Source of the DNA: Knoellia subterranea KCTC 19937
GTDB taxonomy: Bacteria; Actinomycetota; Actinomycetes; Actinomycetales; Dermatophilaceae
DNA: 64,000 nucleotides
Direction: 5' to 3'
NCBI RefSeq assembly: GCF_000768685.1
Contig: NZ_AVPK01000002.1
Span: 372,001 to 436,000, forward strand
Shown here one piece after another: positions 1-9,216 of this stretch. The number at the start of each line of letters is the position of its first letter. Position 1 is the first letter of the stretch. A program made the translations under genes and the position numbers. The notes beneath the pieces are model-generated. The model was not told where the DNA came from. It searched no databases and worked only from the letters and a program-made list of their open reading frames with translations.

Positions 1-656
1 CGTCCATCGAGGTCGTCAATCCGCAGTCGCGTCGTGACGCCCACGTCCCGGAGGCGGTTGCCAGGATCGATGACGCCACCGGCATCTTCATGAGCGGCGG
101 GTCGCAGTTGCGACTGTCGCAGTTCTTCCCCGGCACCCCGCTGGGCGACGCCCTGCACCGGGCACACGCGCGCGGGGCCGTGGTTGCCGGCACGTCGGCC
201 GGAGCGTCGATCATGAGCGAGTTCATGATCTCCATGGGCGACGAGGGCATCACACCGGTCCAGCGCGCCAGCCAGATCAGCGCCGGGATGGGATTGCTCA
301 AGGGCGTCATCGTGGACCAGCACTTCGCCCAGCGATCGCGCTATGGGCGGCTGATGTCCGTCGTGGCGTCCTCGCCCAGCCTGCTCGGCGTCGGGATCGA
401 CGAGGACACCGCGATCGAGGTCACCGACGGCACGCGCTTCACGGTCCATGGACGCGGCGGAGTTCTCGTGATCGACTGCCGCGATGTCACGACCGACGCC
501 CCGGATGCGCGACGCGGCGCACCGCTGCTCGTGTCCGGTGCACGGATCCACACGCTCCCGGCGGGCGCGACCTTCGACCTCAGCACGGCCGAACTCGTGG
601 ATTTTGTCGAACAGCACCCCGACGTCGGCGTCACGATCGCCTCCGCGAAGTCCTGA
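1..656 (+). CDS. cphB: Cyanophycinase, C-terminal part (5' end outside window)
   Basis: Peptidase family S51 enzyme that hydrolyses cyanophycin (multi-L-arginyl-poly-Asp) to beta-Asp-Arg dipeptides in the cytoplasm. The frame is open from base 3 with no start codon, so the gene begins upstream of the window. Visible family marks are the SGGSQLRL loop, the nucleophile elbow GTSAGAS with the catalytic serine, and VDQHFAQRSRYGRL, which matches the DQHF-x2-R-x2-RL block of cyanophycinases. The stop at 654-656 is followed 111 bp later by cyanophycin synthetase on the same strand, the usual cphB-cphA pairing. About 218 residues are visible; full-length family members are about 270-300 residues. Confidence 0.93.
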   Translation, partial: SIEVVNPQSRRDAHVPEAVARIDDATGIFMSGGSQLRLSQFFPGTPLGDALHRAHARGAVVAGTSAGASIMSEFMISMGDEGITPVQRASQISAGMGLLKGVIVDQHFAQRSRYGRLMSVVASSPSLLGVGIDEDTAIEVTDGTRFTVHGRGGVLVIDCRDVTTDAPDARRGAPLLVSGARIHTLPAGATFDLSTAELVDFVEQHPDVGVTIASAKS

Positions 657-767
657 TCGCCCGAGCCCACGAACTGCACGATCCTCAACACCAGCACCGC
701 AGCACCACCGCACCACCAGCAGCGCCAGGCACCCACCGCACCACACCTGCCAGCCTCGAGGAGTCCG

Positions 768-3692
768 ATGTCCCAGGATCGCCCGACCCCCAGCGGCCCC
801 GCCGCCCCGGAGCTCACCATCGTCGAGTCGCGCGTCTATCGCGGCGGCAACGTCTGGTCCTATGATCCTGCGATCCATCTCGTCGTGGATCTCGGAATCC
901 TCGAGGAGTACCCCACCGACCTGCTCGACGGCTTCACGGACCACCTCCTCGAACTGCTGCCGGGCATCGAGAACCACACGTGCTCTCGCGGGGTCAAGGG
1001 CGGCTTCGTCCAGCGGCTGCGGGAAGGCACGTGGCTGGGCCACGTCAGCGAACACGTCGCCCTCCAGCTGCAGCAGGAGGCCGGGCACGACCAGCGGCGC
1101 GGCAAGACGCGCATGGTCAAGGGCCAACCCGGGCGCTACAACGTCATCTACGGCTACTCCGACGAAGGCGTCGGCATGGCGGCGGGACGTCTCGCCGTCC
1201 GGCTCGTGAACAACCTCGTCCGCGCCGAGGAGGGGTTCGACTTCCGCGAGGAGCTCGACACCTTCCTCCGTCGAGCCGACCGCACCGCCTTCGGCCCGTC
1301 GACCGCAGCCATTCTCGAGGAGGCCGTGAGCCGCGACATCCCCTACATCCGCCTCAACAGCGCGAGCCTGGTCCAGCTCGGCCAGGGAGTCCACGCTCAA
1401 CGCATCCGCGCCACGATGACCTCCAAGACCGGCGCCCTCGCCGTCGACATCGCCTCCGACAAGGACCTCACGACCAAGCTCCTCGGGTCCGCCGGCCTCC
1501 CGGTCCCCAAGCAGGAGACCGTCCGTGGCCCCAATGACGCCGTGGCCGCCGCGCGACGAGTCGGTTACCCCGTCGTACTCAAGCCCCTCGACGGCAACCA
1601 CGGCCGTGGCGTCTGCCTCGACCTCCAGACCGATGACGAGGTCCGCGAGGCCTTCCACGTCGCCCGCGAACAGTCGCGGCGCGGCAACGTCATCGTCGAG
1701 TCCTTCATCACCGGCAAGGACTACCGCTGCCTCATCGTCGGCGGACGCATGCAGGCCATTGCAGAGCGGGTGCCCGCCCACGTCGTCGGGGACGGCGAAC
1801 ACACGGTCGCCGAACTGGTCGACATCACCAACTCGGATCCCCGCCGCGGTGTCGGCCACGAGAAGGTCCTCACGAGGATCAAGGTCGATGCCGCCGCCGA
1901 GCAGCTCGTGCACGACCAGGGCTTCGCCATGGACGAGGTTCCCCCGCAGGGGACGATGGTCAAGCTCGCTCTCACCGGCAACATGTCCACCGGCGGCATC
2001 TCGGTCGACCGGACGTTCGACGCCCACCCCGACAACGTCGAGATCGCCGAGGAAGCCGCGCGCATGGTCGGCCTCGACGTGGCCGGGATCGACTTCATCT
2101 GCCCCGACATCGCCTCCCCCGTGCGCGAGACCGGCGGCGCGATCTGCGAGGTGAACGCCGCACCGGGGTTCCGCATGCACACGCACCCGACGATCGGCGA
2201 GCCACAGTTCATCGCCAAGCCCGTGGTCGACCTGCTGTTCCCACCCGGTGCACCGTCGCGCGTTCCGATCGTCGCCGTGACGGGAACGAACGGCAAGACG
2301 ACGACCTCGCGCATGATCGCCCACATCATGAAGGGTGTCGGCCGCAAGGTCGGCATGACCTCCACCGACGGCATCGTGGTCGACGAGCGACTCGTCTTCA
2401 AGGCCGACGCATCCGGTCCCAAGTCGGCACGCATGGTCCTCCAGAACCCCCGTGTCGACTTCGCCGTCATGGAGGTCGCGCGAGGTGGCATCCTGCGCGA
2501 AGGGCTCGGCTACGACCGCAACGACGTCGCCGTCGTCACCAACGTTGCCCCGGACCACTTGGGCCTGCGCGGCATCGAGACGGTCGAGCAGTTGGCCGAC
2601 GTCAAGGCTGTGGTCGTGGAAGCGGTGCCCCGCAACGGATTTGCCGTCCTCAACGCCGATGACGCACTCGTGCGCAAGATGCGTCGGCGCTGCTCCGGCT
2701 CGATCGTCTGGTTCACGACGTCGACACCCGGCACGGCGGTTCGGGACTTCGTCGATGAGCACTGCCGACGTGGTGGGCGGGCCGTCGTCCTCGAACCCTC
2801 CGACAAGGGCGACATGATCGTCATCCGGCACGGTCGTCGGTCCATGCAACTCGCGTGGACCCACCTCCTGCCGTCGACGTTCGGTGGCACGGCCATGTTC
2901 AACGTCTCCAACGCCATGGCAGCGGCAGGCGCCGCGTTCGCGATCGGAACCGGGCTCCACGAGATCCGTCAGGGCCTGCGAACCTTCTCGACGAGTTACT
3001 ACCTCTCCCCCGGCCGCATGAACCAGGTGAACGTCAACAACGTCGACGTCATCGTCGACTACTGCCACAACGCTCCCGGCATGAAGGTGCTCGGCGAGTT
3101 CGTCGAGCGCTACGCCGAGGCCAAGTCGGGCGCCACCGAACTCGGCAAACTCTCCCGACTGGGCGTCATCGCGACCGCCGGCGACCGCCGGGACGCCGAC
3201 ATGCGCGAGTTGGGCACGATCGCCGCGCAACACTTCGACGTCATCGTCGTCCGCGAGGACGAGCGCCTCCGCGGGCGCAAGCCCGGCGAGACAGCCGGAC
3301 TCGTTGCCGAGGGTGCGAAGGCCGCGATGGCCGACGGGGCCCGTTGCCGTCAGGTCGAGATCGTCACCGACGAGCTGTCTGCGGTGCGGCACGTCATGGC
3401 ACGCGCCAACCCCGGCGACATCGTCGTGGTGTGCGTCGACCAGCACGGTGTCGTCATGAACGAGCTGGAGACCATGACCAAGCAGGCCCAGCCCGGCACG
3501 CACACAGCAGGGTCAGTCGCCGATCCTGACCTCGACCCGACGACCATCACGGCGGAGGCGCACGTCAGCGGCGAGGAAGCCACGGGTCAGGGGCTGGCCG
3601 AACACGAGGCGGACGACACCGAGGTTGGCTCGACCGAGGACCCGAAGGATGTCGTCGACCCCGACGAAGCACCTGAGGCACCACAGCACTGA
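768..3692 (+). CDS. cphA: Cyanophycin synthetase
   Basis: Non-ribosomal, ATP-dependent enzyme that alternately adds Asp to the backbone and Arg to the side chain of cyanophycin, a nitrogen/carbon storage polymer. The 974-residue product has an N-terminal domain (about 1-200), an ATP-grasp domain (KPLDGNHGRG near 272-281) and a C-terminal Mur-ligase domain with P-loop GTNGKTT at about 506-512. The ATG is preceded by GAGGAG. After the ligase domain there is an acidic, Asp/Glu-rich tail of about 80 residues (roughly 895-974) that I do not recall from cyanobacterial homologues of about 870-900 residues. With cphB upstream it forms a make-and-degrade pair. A convergent stress-protein gene and a long hairpin lie downstream. 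Confidence 0.95.
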   Translation: MSQDRPTPSGPAAPELTIVESRVYRGGNVWSYDPAIHLVVDLGILEEYPTDLLDGFTDHLLELLPGIENHTCSRGVKGGFVQRLREGTWLGHVSEHVALQLQQEAGHDQRRGKTRMVKGQPGRYNVIYGYSDEGVGMAAGRLAVRLVNNLVRAEEGFDFREELDTFLRRADRTAFGPSTAAILEEAVSRDIPYIRLNSASLVQLGQGVHAQRIRATMTSKTGALAVDIASDKDLTTKLLGSAGLPVPKQETVRGPNDAVAAARRVGYPVVLKPLDGNHGRGVCLDLQTDDEVREAFHVAREQSRRGNVIVESFITGKDYRCLIVGGRMQAIAERVPAHVVGDGEHTVAELVDITNSDPRRGVGHEKVLTRIKVDAAAEQLVHDQGFAMDEVPPQGTMVKLALTGNMSTGGISVDRTFDAHPDNVEIAEEAARMVGLDVAGIDFICPDIASPVRETGGAICEVNAAPGFRMHTHPTIGEPQFIAKPVVDLLFPPGAPSRVPIVAVTGTNGKTTTSRMIAHIMKGVGRKVGMTSTDGIVVDERLVFKADASGPKSARMVLQNPRVDFAVMEVARGGILREGLGYDRNDVAVVTNVAPDHLGLRGIETVEQLADVKAVVVEAVPRNGFAVLNADDALVRKMRRRCSGSIVWFTTSTPGTAVRDFVDEHCRRGGRAVVLEPSDKGDMIVIRHGRRSMQLAWTHLLPSTFGGTAMFNVSNAMAAAGAAFAIGTGLHEIRQGLRTFSTSYYLSPGRMNQVNVNNVDVIVDYCHNAPGMKVLGEFVERYAEAKSGATELGKLSRLGVIATAGDRRDADMRELGTIAAQHFDVIVVREDERLRGRKPGETAGLVAEGAKAAMADGARCRQVEIVTDELSAVRHVMARANPGDIVVVCVDQHGVVMNELETMTKQAQPGTHTAGSVADPDLDPTTITAEAHVSGEEATGQGLAEHEADDTEVGSTEDPKDVVDPDEAPEAPQH

Positions 3693-3694
3693 CA

Positions 3695-3747
3695 GCCCGT
3701 GCCCGTGATCGTCGTGCGCTCAGGGCACGACGATCACGGGCACGGGC
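3695..3747. terminator. 23-bp perfect-stem hairpin between convergent genes
   Basis: Arms 3695-3717 and 3725-3747 are exact reverse complements with a 7-nt loop. The right arm is the last coding stretch of the minus-strand stress protein gene and the left arm lies in the spacer after cphA, so the hairpin can form in transcripts of either gene. There is no clear U-tract, as is common for actinobacterial terminators. Confidence 0.75.
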
Positions 3748-4610
3748 GCGTGCCGAACGATCTTCGTCGCGCTCGACCCCAGGAAGATCCGCTCCACGAG
3801 GTTCTCGCGCGTCGAGCCGACGACGAGCACGTCGTCCCGCTCCCAGCCGATGGCGTCCAGAGCCCCCGCCCACGTGCGGCCGGCCCCGACAACGGTCGTG
3901 ACATCGTCCGGCAGGATGTCTGCCTCACCCAACGCCTCGAGCGCGCGCTCCTGAGCCGTGACCGCCTGATCGACCCAACTCCGGAGGACCTCGTCCTCGG
4001 CGTCGAAACCGACCTCCGGCGGATACATGGTCCGGCCCCGGACGGCGAACGTCGCCAGTCGCAGGCTGGCTCCGACCTCGCGGCAGATCCTGGCGGTCCG
4101 TTCGAGGGTGGATCGGGACGAGTCGTCTCCACGGAAGGCGCAGGTGGCCCGCCCGACGCGACTGCCGGCCGGCTGTTGGTGGCCACGAGGCGCCAGGGCC
4201 ACCGGGACGGGTGACGAGTGCAGCAGTCGGTTCGCGGTGGAGCCGAGGTTCACCTGGCCATGCCCGGCCTCCGCCGAGGACCCGATGACGAGCATCGCCA
4301 CGTCATCGCGCGCGGCGACCTCGAGGAGTCCCGTCGCGACAGAGCGAGCCGCCACGGATCGCGTGGTGGTGGTGAGGTCACTCGCGATCTCGGCCACCAA
4401 CTGGTCCGCCTCCGCCACGGCAGCTGCGCCCTGCTCGGCCGCCCAGCGACTGAAGTCGCGGTCCGCGGCCCCCATGACCGGTGTGGGCCACGAAGCCGGC
4501 ACAACGGCAACGACCTCGAGGGGGATCTGGCTCGACCTCGCCAGGGTCACGGCGAGTTCGAGCCCGGACCGATCGTCAGCGCCTCCGCGGAAGCCGACGA
4601 CGATCGTCAC
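3720..4610 (-). CDS. Universal stress protein, tandem Usp domains
   Basis: A 296-residue cytoplasmic protein of two UspA domains (about 1-148 and 155-296). Each half ends with the nucleotide-binding pattern G-x2-G-x9-G-S/T: GSSAEAGHGQVNLGST in the first, GSTRENLVERIFLGSS in the second, so ATP binding is likely. Translation starts at a GTG that overlaps the permease stop by four bases (GTGA), so the two genes are probably translationally coupled. Fusion or pairing of Usp domains with APC permeases is common. The role is inferred to be stress or energy-linked control of transport; no specific ligand can be read from the sequence. Confidence 0.88.
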   Translation of the reverse strand: MTIVVGFRGGADDRSGLELAVTLARSSQIPLEVVAVVPASWPTPVMGAADRDFSRWAAEQGAAAVAEADQLVAEIASDLTTTTRSVAARSVATGLLEVAARDDVAMLVIGSSAEAGHGQVNLGSTANRLLHSSPVPVALAPRGHQQPAGSRVGRATCAFRGDDSSRSTLERTARICREVGASLRLATFAVRGRTMYPPEVGFDAEDEVLRSWVDQAVTAQERALEALGEADILPDDVTTVVGAGRTWAGALDAIGWERDDVLVVGSTRENLVERIFLGSSATKIVRHAPVPVIVVP

Positions 4611-6067
4611 GACGCCTCCTCATCCGCGGTCTGGAGCCGGGAATTGCGGCGCCCCCACAGGAAGTAGAAGGCGAGGACGACGGCGAGCCAGATCCCGAAG
4701 ACGATCCACGTCGTCGCAGCGAGGCCGGACAGCACGTAGGCGCAGACGATGATCGTCAGCACCGGCGTCACGGGGTAGCCCGGAACCTTGAACGGACGGT
4801 GGAGATCGGGACGGGTGCGACGGAGGACGAGCACGCCGAGTGCCACGACCGAGAACGCCATGAGGGTGCCGATGGAGACCGTGTCCCACAGATAGTCGGA
4901 CGGAACGAAACCGGCGATCAGGGCGACGACGACCCCGACGACCACCGTGTTGAAGACCGGTGTGAGCGTGCGCGGGTGCACCTCGGCGAAGCGATCCGGG
5001 AGCATGCGGTCGCGTCCCATCGCGAAGAGAATGCGGGTCTGACCATAGAGGGTCACCAGGGTCACCGAGAAGATCGAGATCACCGCCCCAGCCGCGAGGA
5101 CCGTCCCGGCGACCGCATTCCCGGTGATGTTCTCCAGGATCACGGCCAGACCGGCGCTCTGCTGCTCATCGCTCGAGAACTCCTCCAGTGGCTGGGCCCC
5201 GACGCCGGCAAGTGCCACGAGGACGTAGACCGAGATGACGATGACCAGGGCGGCCATGAGCGCCCGCGGCAACGCCCGTTGTGGGTCCTTCACCTCCTCA
5301 CCGGCTGTCGATACGGCATCGAGACCGATGAAGGAGAAGAAGATCGTTCCGGCGGCCGCACTGATCCCGGCCGAACCCGACGCCCAGAAGTTGTCGAAGC
5401 GGTCGGTCTGGAACGCTGTCAGACCGATGATGATGAAGAGGACGAGCACGGCGAGCTTGACGAGCACCATGATCGTGTTGGCCCTCGCAGACTCACTCGC
5501 ACCCCGCACGAGCAACAGGGTGCAGAGGAGGACGAGCACCACGGCCGGCAGATTGATGATGCCGGTGGTGTTGTCCTCGAACGGGATCGGGCTGTACGAC
5601 AGCGCGTCCGGGAACGGCATACCGATCGTCTTGTCCAGGAACTCGTTGAGGTAACCGCTCCACCCGACGGCCACGGCGGAGGCGGCCACGCCGTACTCGA
5701 GGAGGACGCAGGCGGCAATCACCATGGCGACCAGTTCGCCGAGGGCGTGGTACGCGTAGGAGTAGGTCGAGCCACTCACGGGAATGGCGCTGGCCAACTC
5801 CGCGTAGCAGAGCGCCGACAGGCCCGCCGCGAGTCCGGCGATGATGAACGAGATGATGACCGCCGGCCCTGCGTCGGGCACGGCTTCCTGCAGTACGAAG
5901 AAGATGCCCGTGCCGACCGTGGCACCGACGCCGAACATCGTCAGGGCGAACGTCCCGATGGTTCGGTTGAGTTCGGGTCCGGCGTGATGGTGCTCGGGGT
6001 GACTGGGATCGGTGGCGAGCGCGATCGGCTTCTTGCGCGTCAACTGCTGCGACAACGAGATGGTCAT
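4607..6067 (-). CDS. APC-superfamily amino acid permease
   Basis: Integral membrane transporter of about 486 residues with roughly 12 hydrophobic segments. The first segment carries the TVGTGIFFV motif typical of the CAT/APC cationic amino-acid permease group, and the C-terminus is a short hydrophilic tail. I chose the ATG at 6067 (MTISLSQQL) because AGGGGAG lies just upstream; the frame is open for 41 more codons but lacks a better start. It overlaps the stress protein gene downstream. Its place beside cyanophycin genes makes arginine or another basic amino acid an attractive substrate, but this is inference. Confidence 0.85.
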   Translation of the reverse strand: MTISLSQQLTRKKPIALATDPSHPEHHHAGPELNRTIGTFALTMFGVGATVGTGIFFVLQEAVPDAGPAVIISFIIAGLAAGLSALCYAELASAIPVSGSTYSYAYHALGELVAMVIAACVLLEYGVAASAVAVGWSGYLNEFLDKTIGMPFPDALSYSPIPFEDNTTGIINLPAVVLVLLCTLLLVRGASESARANTIMVLVKLAVLVLFIIIGLTAFQTDRFDNFWASGSAGISAAAGTIFFSFIGLDAVSTAGEEVKDPQRALPRALMAALVIVISVYVLVALAGVGAQPLEEFSSDEQQSAGLAVILENITGNAVAGTVLAAGAVISIFSVTLVTLYGQTRILFAMGRDRMLPDRFAEVHPRTLTPVFNTVVVGVVVALIAGFVPSDYLWDTVSIGTLMAFSVVALGVLVLRRTRPDLHRPFKVPGYPVTPVLTIIVCAYVLSGLAATTWIVFGIWLAVVLAFYFLWGRRNSRLQTADEEAS

Positions 6068-6158
6068 GGCCACTCCCCTGCTCGGCGGGATGTTCACGAT
6101 CTGTACTCGTGAACGTAGACCCATCGGAGCGGGTTCGACCACAACTTGGCCGGAGCAC

Positions 6159-8384
6159 TCAGTCGCGGCGCCCGGCGAGCTCCCCCGCATAGGCCGTCAG
6201 CGCGCGGCGGTAGCGCAAGACGTCCTCATCCGTGCTTCCCTGTGCCACCACGCTCAACAGGCGGCCGAGCGCTTCCTCGGATCGCCCGGCCGAGCTCAGC
6301 GCGAGAGCGAGGAAGCCCGCAATACCCACCGACTCGGGACGGTCCTGCGCCAGCGACTCGAGCAGCTGCACGGCCTCTTCCGACCGCCCCACGTTGCGCA
6401 GGGAAGAAGCCAGCTGGACCACGGCCCGGTGCCGGAACGGTTCGCGCAGACCGGAATTCAGCGCTTCACGGTAGAGCTCGATGGCCCGTTCCTCCTGACC
6501 GGCGGAGTCGAAGGTTCCGGCGTACTCGTAGGTGATCCGCGCATCTCCCGGGTGGGCCGCGACCAGTTCCGCACCTCTGCGGATGCGCCCCTCGGCGTCC
6601 TCGTCCGCCCACAGTGCGGTGATCTCGTCCTCGGCCTGGTGCTCCCCTCGGGCCCCGACCACCTTGCGTCGGATGGTTCCGGCATCGTCGGACCGCGCTC
6701 CCGTGCGAGCCAACCAGTCGTAGACATCCTGACGCTCCGCGTGGCACATGAGTGCGACGACGTCGCCGTCGTGCGCGCCCGCCACGAGCGCCTCGAGCCC
6801 CGCGAGCTCCGTATCGAAGGACGCGACGTCGGCCACGCCCGCCCGCTGGAGTCCGATCCGGAAGTGTCCCTCGATGTCCTCACGGGTCCGCCCCCGCAGG
6901 TAGTGGGGCTTGTGCAGCAGGACGATGTGATCGGCTCGGTGTCCGGCGATCTCGCCGAGGTTCTCGAGGATCTCGTCGGTCCGGTCGCCGCTGGCTCCCA
7001 GTCCGAGGTGGACCCTCGAACCCGGCTGCCGCAGCCCGTCGGTGACGTCCATCAGGGCCTCGAGGCCGGCCTCGTTGTGCGCGAGGTCGATGACGACCGT
7101 GCACTCTCCGCCGTCGGCACTGGCCGTGCTGTAGGTGTTCATCCGCCCCGGGTTGAGGTCCGCGTCGGGGCGGAAGGACCGCAGTCCTTCGACGACCGCC
7201 GCCCGATCGAGGCCCAGTCCCAGTGCTGCCGCGGTCGCCGCCAGGGCGTTGGCCACGTTGTGTCGCGACAGGCCACTGATCGTCATCGGGACGTCGACGA
7301 CCTTGATGAGCGGGTCGCTCGTTCCGTCCGTGATCACGGTGATGCGATCGTCGAGGACGGTGATCGCGCGACCCCCGATTCCCAGGGCCTCACGAATGGC
7401 GGGTGAGCTGGGGTCGAGTGTGAACACCCACGGCTTGGCGGAGGCGCCGGCACGCATGGCCCACACTCGGGGGTCGTCGCCGTTGAGCACGGCCCAGCCG
7501 GCGGGGCGCGTCGCGCGGGTGATGATCGCCTTGACCTCGGCGAGTTGGTCGACCGTGTCGACGCCCTGGAGTCCGAGGTGGTCGGCCGTGACGTTGGTGA
7601 CGACGGAGACATCGTTGTGGGCGACACCCAGGCCCTTGAGGAGCATTCCTCCGCGCGCGGTCTCGAGGATGCCGATCTCGACTCCGGGCGCTCCGAGCAC
7701 ACCTCGCGCACCAGCAGGTCCCGAGTAGTCGCCCGGCTCGATCATGGTGCCGTGGTCGACGACTCCATCGGTGGAACTCCACGCGGTGTGCTTGCCCGCG
7801 GTCATGGCGATGTGCGCGAGGAGGCGGGTCGTCGTCGTCTTCCCGTTGGTGCCGGTGATCGATGCCACCGGGATGCGAGGAGTGACGATCCGAGGCGGGG
7901 GCCCATCGGGGGCGGCACGGACAATGTCGGCCTGCTCGGCCACGACGTCGTGTCCACGCAGCCAGGCATCGAGAACCGGAGCAACGGACTCGCCGAGCGC
8001 TTGGGCCGAACCGCGGCGCCGCCACACGAAGGCCACGACCACCACGGACCGGTCGTTGCCCGACCGCGCACGGACTCCGAGCCGGCTGGTTCCGGACGCG
8101 CGTGACACGTGCCGGACGGCTCGCTCCGCGAGCCGGGCGAGAACTGCCTGCCGCTGTTCGGTTCCGGGCGCTCCCGCCTGGACGGCACGGAGTCCCGCTG
8201 TCCGCGCGACAGCGCGGATGGTCTCCTTGTCCGCATTAAGGTATGCCGTGAGGTCGAGGGTGACCTTGACCGCCGGCTTGGGGAAATAGAGGTTGGGTCC
8301 CTCCAGGACCCGGACCTCGGTGGCGGTCACGGACGGCACGTCAGGGGTCGTCACGGTGGGTGCACTGCTGAGGTCACTGGTCAC
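6159..8384 (-). CDS. Mur-ligase-like protein fused to C-terminal TPR domain
   Basis: A 741-residue protein related to the C-terminal half of cyanophycin synthetase. The N-terminus (VRVLEGPNLYFPKPAVKVTLDL region) resembles the CphA N-terminal domain, the Mur-ligase P-loop GTNGKTTTT is at about 178-186, and there is no ATP-grasp domain. From about residue 606 to the end the sequence changes to Ala/Leu/Glu-rich helical repeats with TPR character (LYREALNSGL, VQLASSLRNVGRSEEA, LALALSSAGRSEEAL). GTG at 8384 is preferred because the frame upstream runs into fabI and a TAGGCT -10 lies seven bases upstream. The substrate is unknown; it could ligate amino acids or dipeptides using ATP. It is 29 bp downstream of fabI. 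Confidence 0.82.
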   Translation of the reverse strand: MTSDLSSAPTVTTPDVPSVTATEVRVLEGPNLYFPKPAVKVTLDLTAYLNADKETIRAVARTAGLRAVQAGAPGTEQRQAVLARLAERAVRHVSRASGTSRLGVRARSGNDRSVVVVAFVWRRRGSAQALGESVAPVLDAWLRGHDVVAEQADIVRAAPDGPPPRIVTPRIPVASITGTNGKTTTTRLLAHIAMTAGKHTAWSSTDGVVDHGTMIEPGDYSGPAGARGVLGAPGVEIGILETARGGMLLKGLGVAHNDVSVVTNVTADHLGLQGVDTVDQLAEVKAIITRATRPAGWAVLNGDDPRVWAMRAGASAKPWVFTLDPSSPAIREALGIGGRAITVLDDRITVITDGTSDPLIKVVDVPMTISGLSRHNVANALAATAAALGLGLDRAAVVEGLRSFRPDADLNPGRMNTYSTASADGGECTVVIDLAHNEAGLEALMDVTDGLRQPGSRVHLGLGASGDRTDEILENLGEIAGHRADHIVLLHKPHYLRGRTREDIEGHFRIGLQRAGVADVASFDTELAGLEALVAGAHDGDVVALMCHAERQDVYDWLARTGARSDDAGTIRRKVVGARGEHQAEDEITALWADEDAEGRIRRGAELVAAHPGDARITYEYAGTFDSAGQEERAIELYREALNSGLREPFRHRAVVQLASSLRNVGRSEEAVQLLESLAQDRPESVGIAGFLALALSSAGRSEEALGRLLSVVAQGSTDEDVLRYRRALTAYAGELAGRRD

Positions 8385-8391
8385 CTCGCCG

Positions 8392-8397
8392 AGCCTA
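8392..8397 (-). promoter_or_regulatory. -10 box for leaderless Mur-ligase/TPR mRNA
   Basis: TAGGCT on the minus strand ends seven bases before the GTG at 8384, and no Shine-Dalgarno-like sequence stands at the usual distance. This spacing places the transcript start on or next to the start codon. It could give independent expression from within the fabG-fabI operon. Confidence 0.4.
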
Positions 8398-8413
8398 GTT
8401 CGTCGCAGCGCGT

Positions 8414-9172
8414 TCAGAAGCCCATCGCGTGCACGCCGCCGTCGACGTGGACGATCTCGCCGGTCGTCGCGGGGAACCAGTCGGAGAGCAGGGCCGCGCA
8501 GGCCTTGGCGGCGGGCACGGCGTCGTTGACGTCCCACCCCAGTGGAGCGCGTTCGCCCCAGGAGTCCTCGAACGTCTGGAACCCGGGGATCGACTTCGCG
8601 GCCGTGGTGCGGATCGGCCCGGCTGCGACGAGGTTGCAGCGCACGCCCTTGGGACCGAGGTCGCGGGCGAGGTAGCGGTTCGTCGATTCGAAGGCGGCCT
8701 TGGCCACACCCATCCAGTCATAGACCGGCCACGCGAACTTGGCGTCGAAGGTGAGCCCCACCACCGACGAGCCGGGGCTCAGAAGGGGCAGCGCGGCAAC
8801 CGCGAGGGACTTGAGCGAGTAGGCCGAGGCGTGCATCGCGGTGGAGACGTCCTCGAACGTGCCCTCGAGGAAGTTGAACGCACCCTGGGGGGCGAACCCG
8901 ATCGAGTGGAGGACACCGTCGAGGTGGTCAACGTGTTCGCCGAGCCGAGCGGCCAGGGTGTCCAGGTGATCGGTGTCGGTGACGTCGAGCTCGACGACGG
9001 GTGGGGTCGTCGGCAGCCGCTTGGCGATGGTCGACGTGATCTTCATCGTCCGGCCGAAGGAGGTGAGGACAACTTCAGCGCCCTGCTCTTGGGCGAGCTT
9101 GGCGACGTGGAAGGCGATCGAGGAATCCATGAGGACTCCGGTGATGAGCAGCTTCTTGCCCTCGAGCAGCAT
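8414..9172 (-). CDS. fabI: Enoyl-[acyl-carrier-protein] reductase (NADH), InhA/FabI type
   Basis: Catalyses the last reduction of each fatty-acid elongation cycle, trans-2-enoyl-ACP to acyl-ACP. The 252-residue protein has the Y-x6-K catalytic pair of this family at Tyr151 and Lys158 (VYDWMGVAKAAF) and the NLVAAGPIRT block shared with mycobacterial InhA. The ATG at 9172 follows an AAGGAG site. It lies 44 bp after fabG, the same order as mabA-inhA in Mycobacterium. It is a classic FAS-II component and a likely isoniazid/triclosan-type target. Confidence 0.96.
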   Translation of the reverse strand: MLLEGKKLLITGVLMDSSIAFHVAKLAQEQGAEVVLTSFGRTMKITSTIAKRLPTTPPVVELDVTDTDHLDTLAARLGEHVDHLDGVLHSIGFAPQGAFNFLEGTFEDVSTAMHASAYSLKSLAVAALPLLSPGSSVVGLTFDAKFAWPVYDWMGVAKAAFESTNRYLARDLGPKGVRCNLVAAGPIRTTAAKSIPGFQTFEDSWGERAPLGWDVNDAVPAAKACAALLSDWFPATTGEIVHVDGGVHAMGF

Positions 9173-9216
9173 CGTGTCGTTCTCCTTGTCGGTGGCGTGC
9201 GGGGTGGAAGGGAAGG

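Noticed and set aside
4481-6112. 543-codon plus-strand frame over the permease gene
   Set aside because: Highly charged Asp/Arg/Gly-rich translation typical of an antisense shadow; the permease is clear on the other strand.
6159-8384. Second full cyanophycin synthetase (CphA or CphA2)
   Set aside because: The ATP-grasp domain is absent and a TPR region is present, so neither name is justified.
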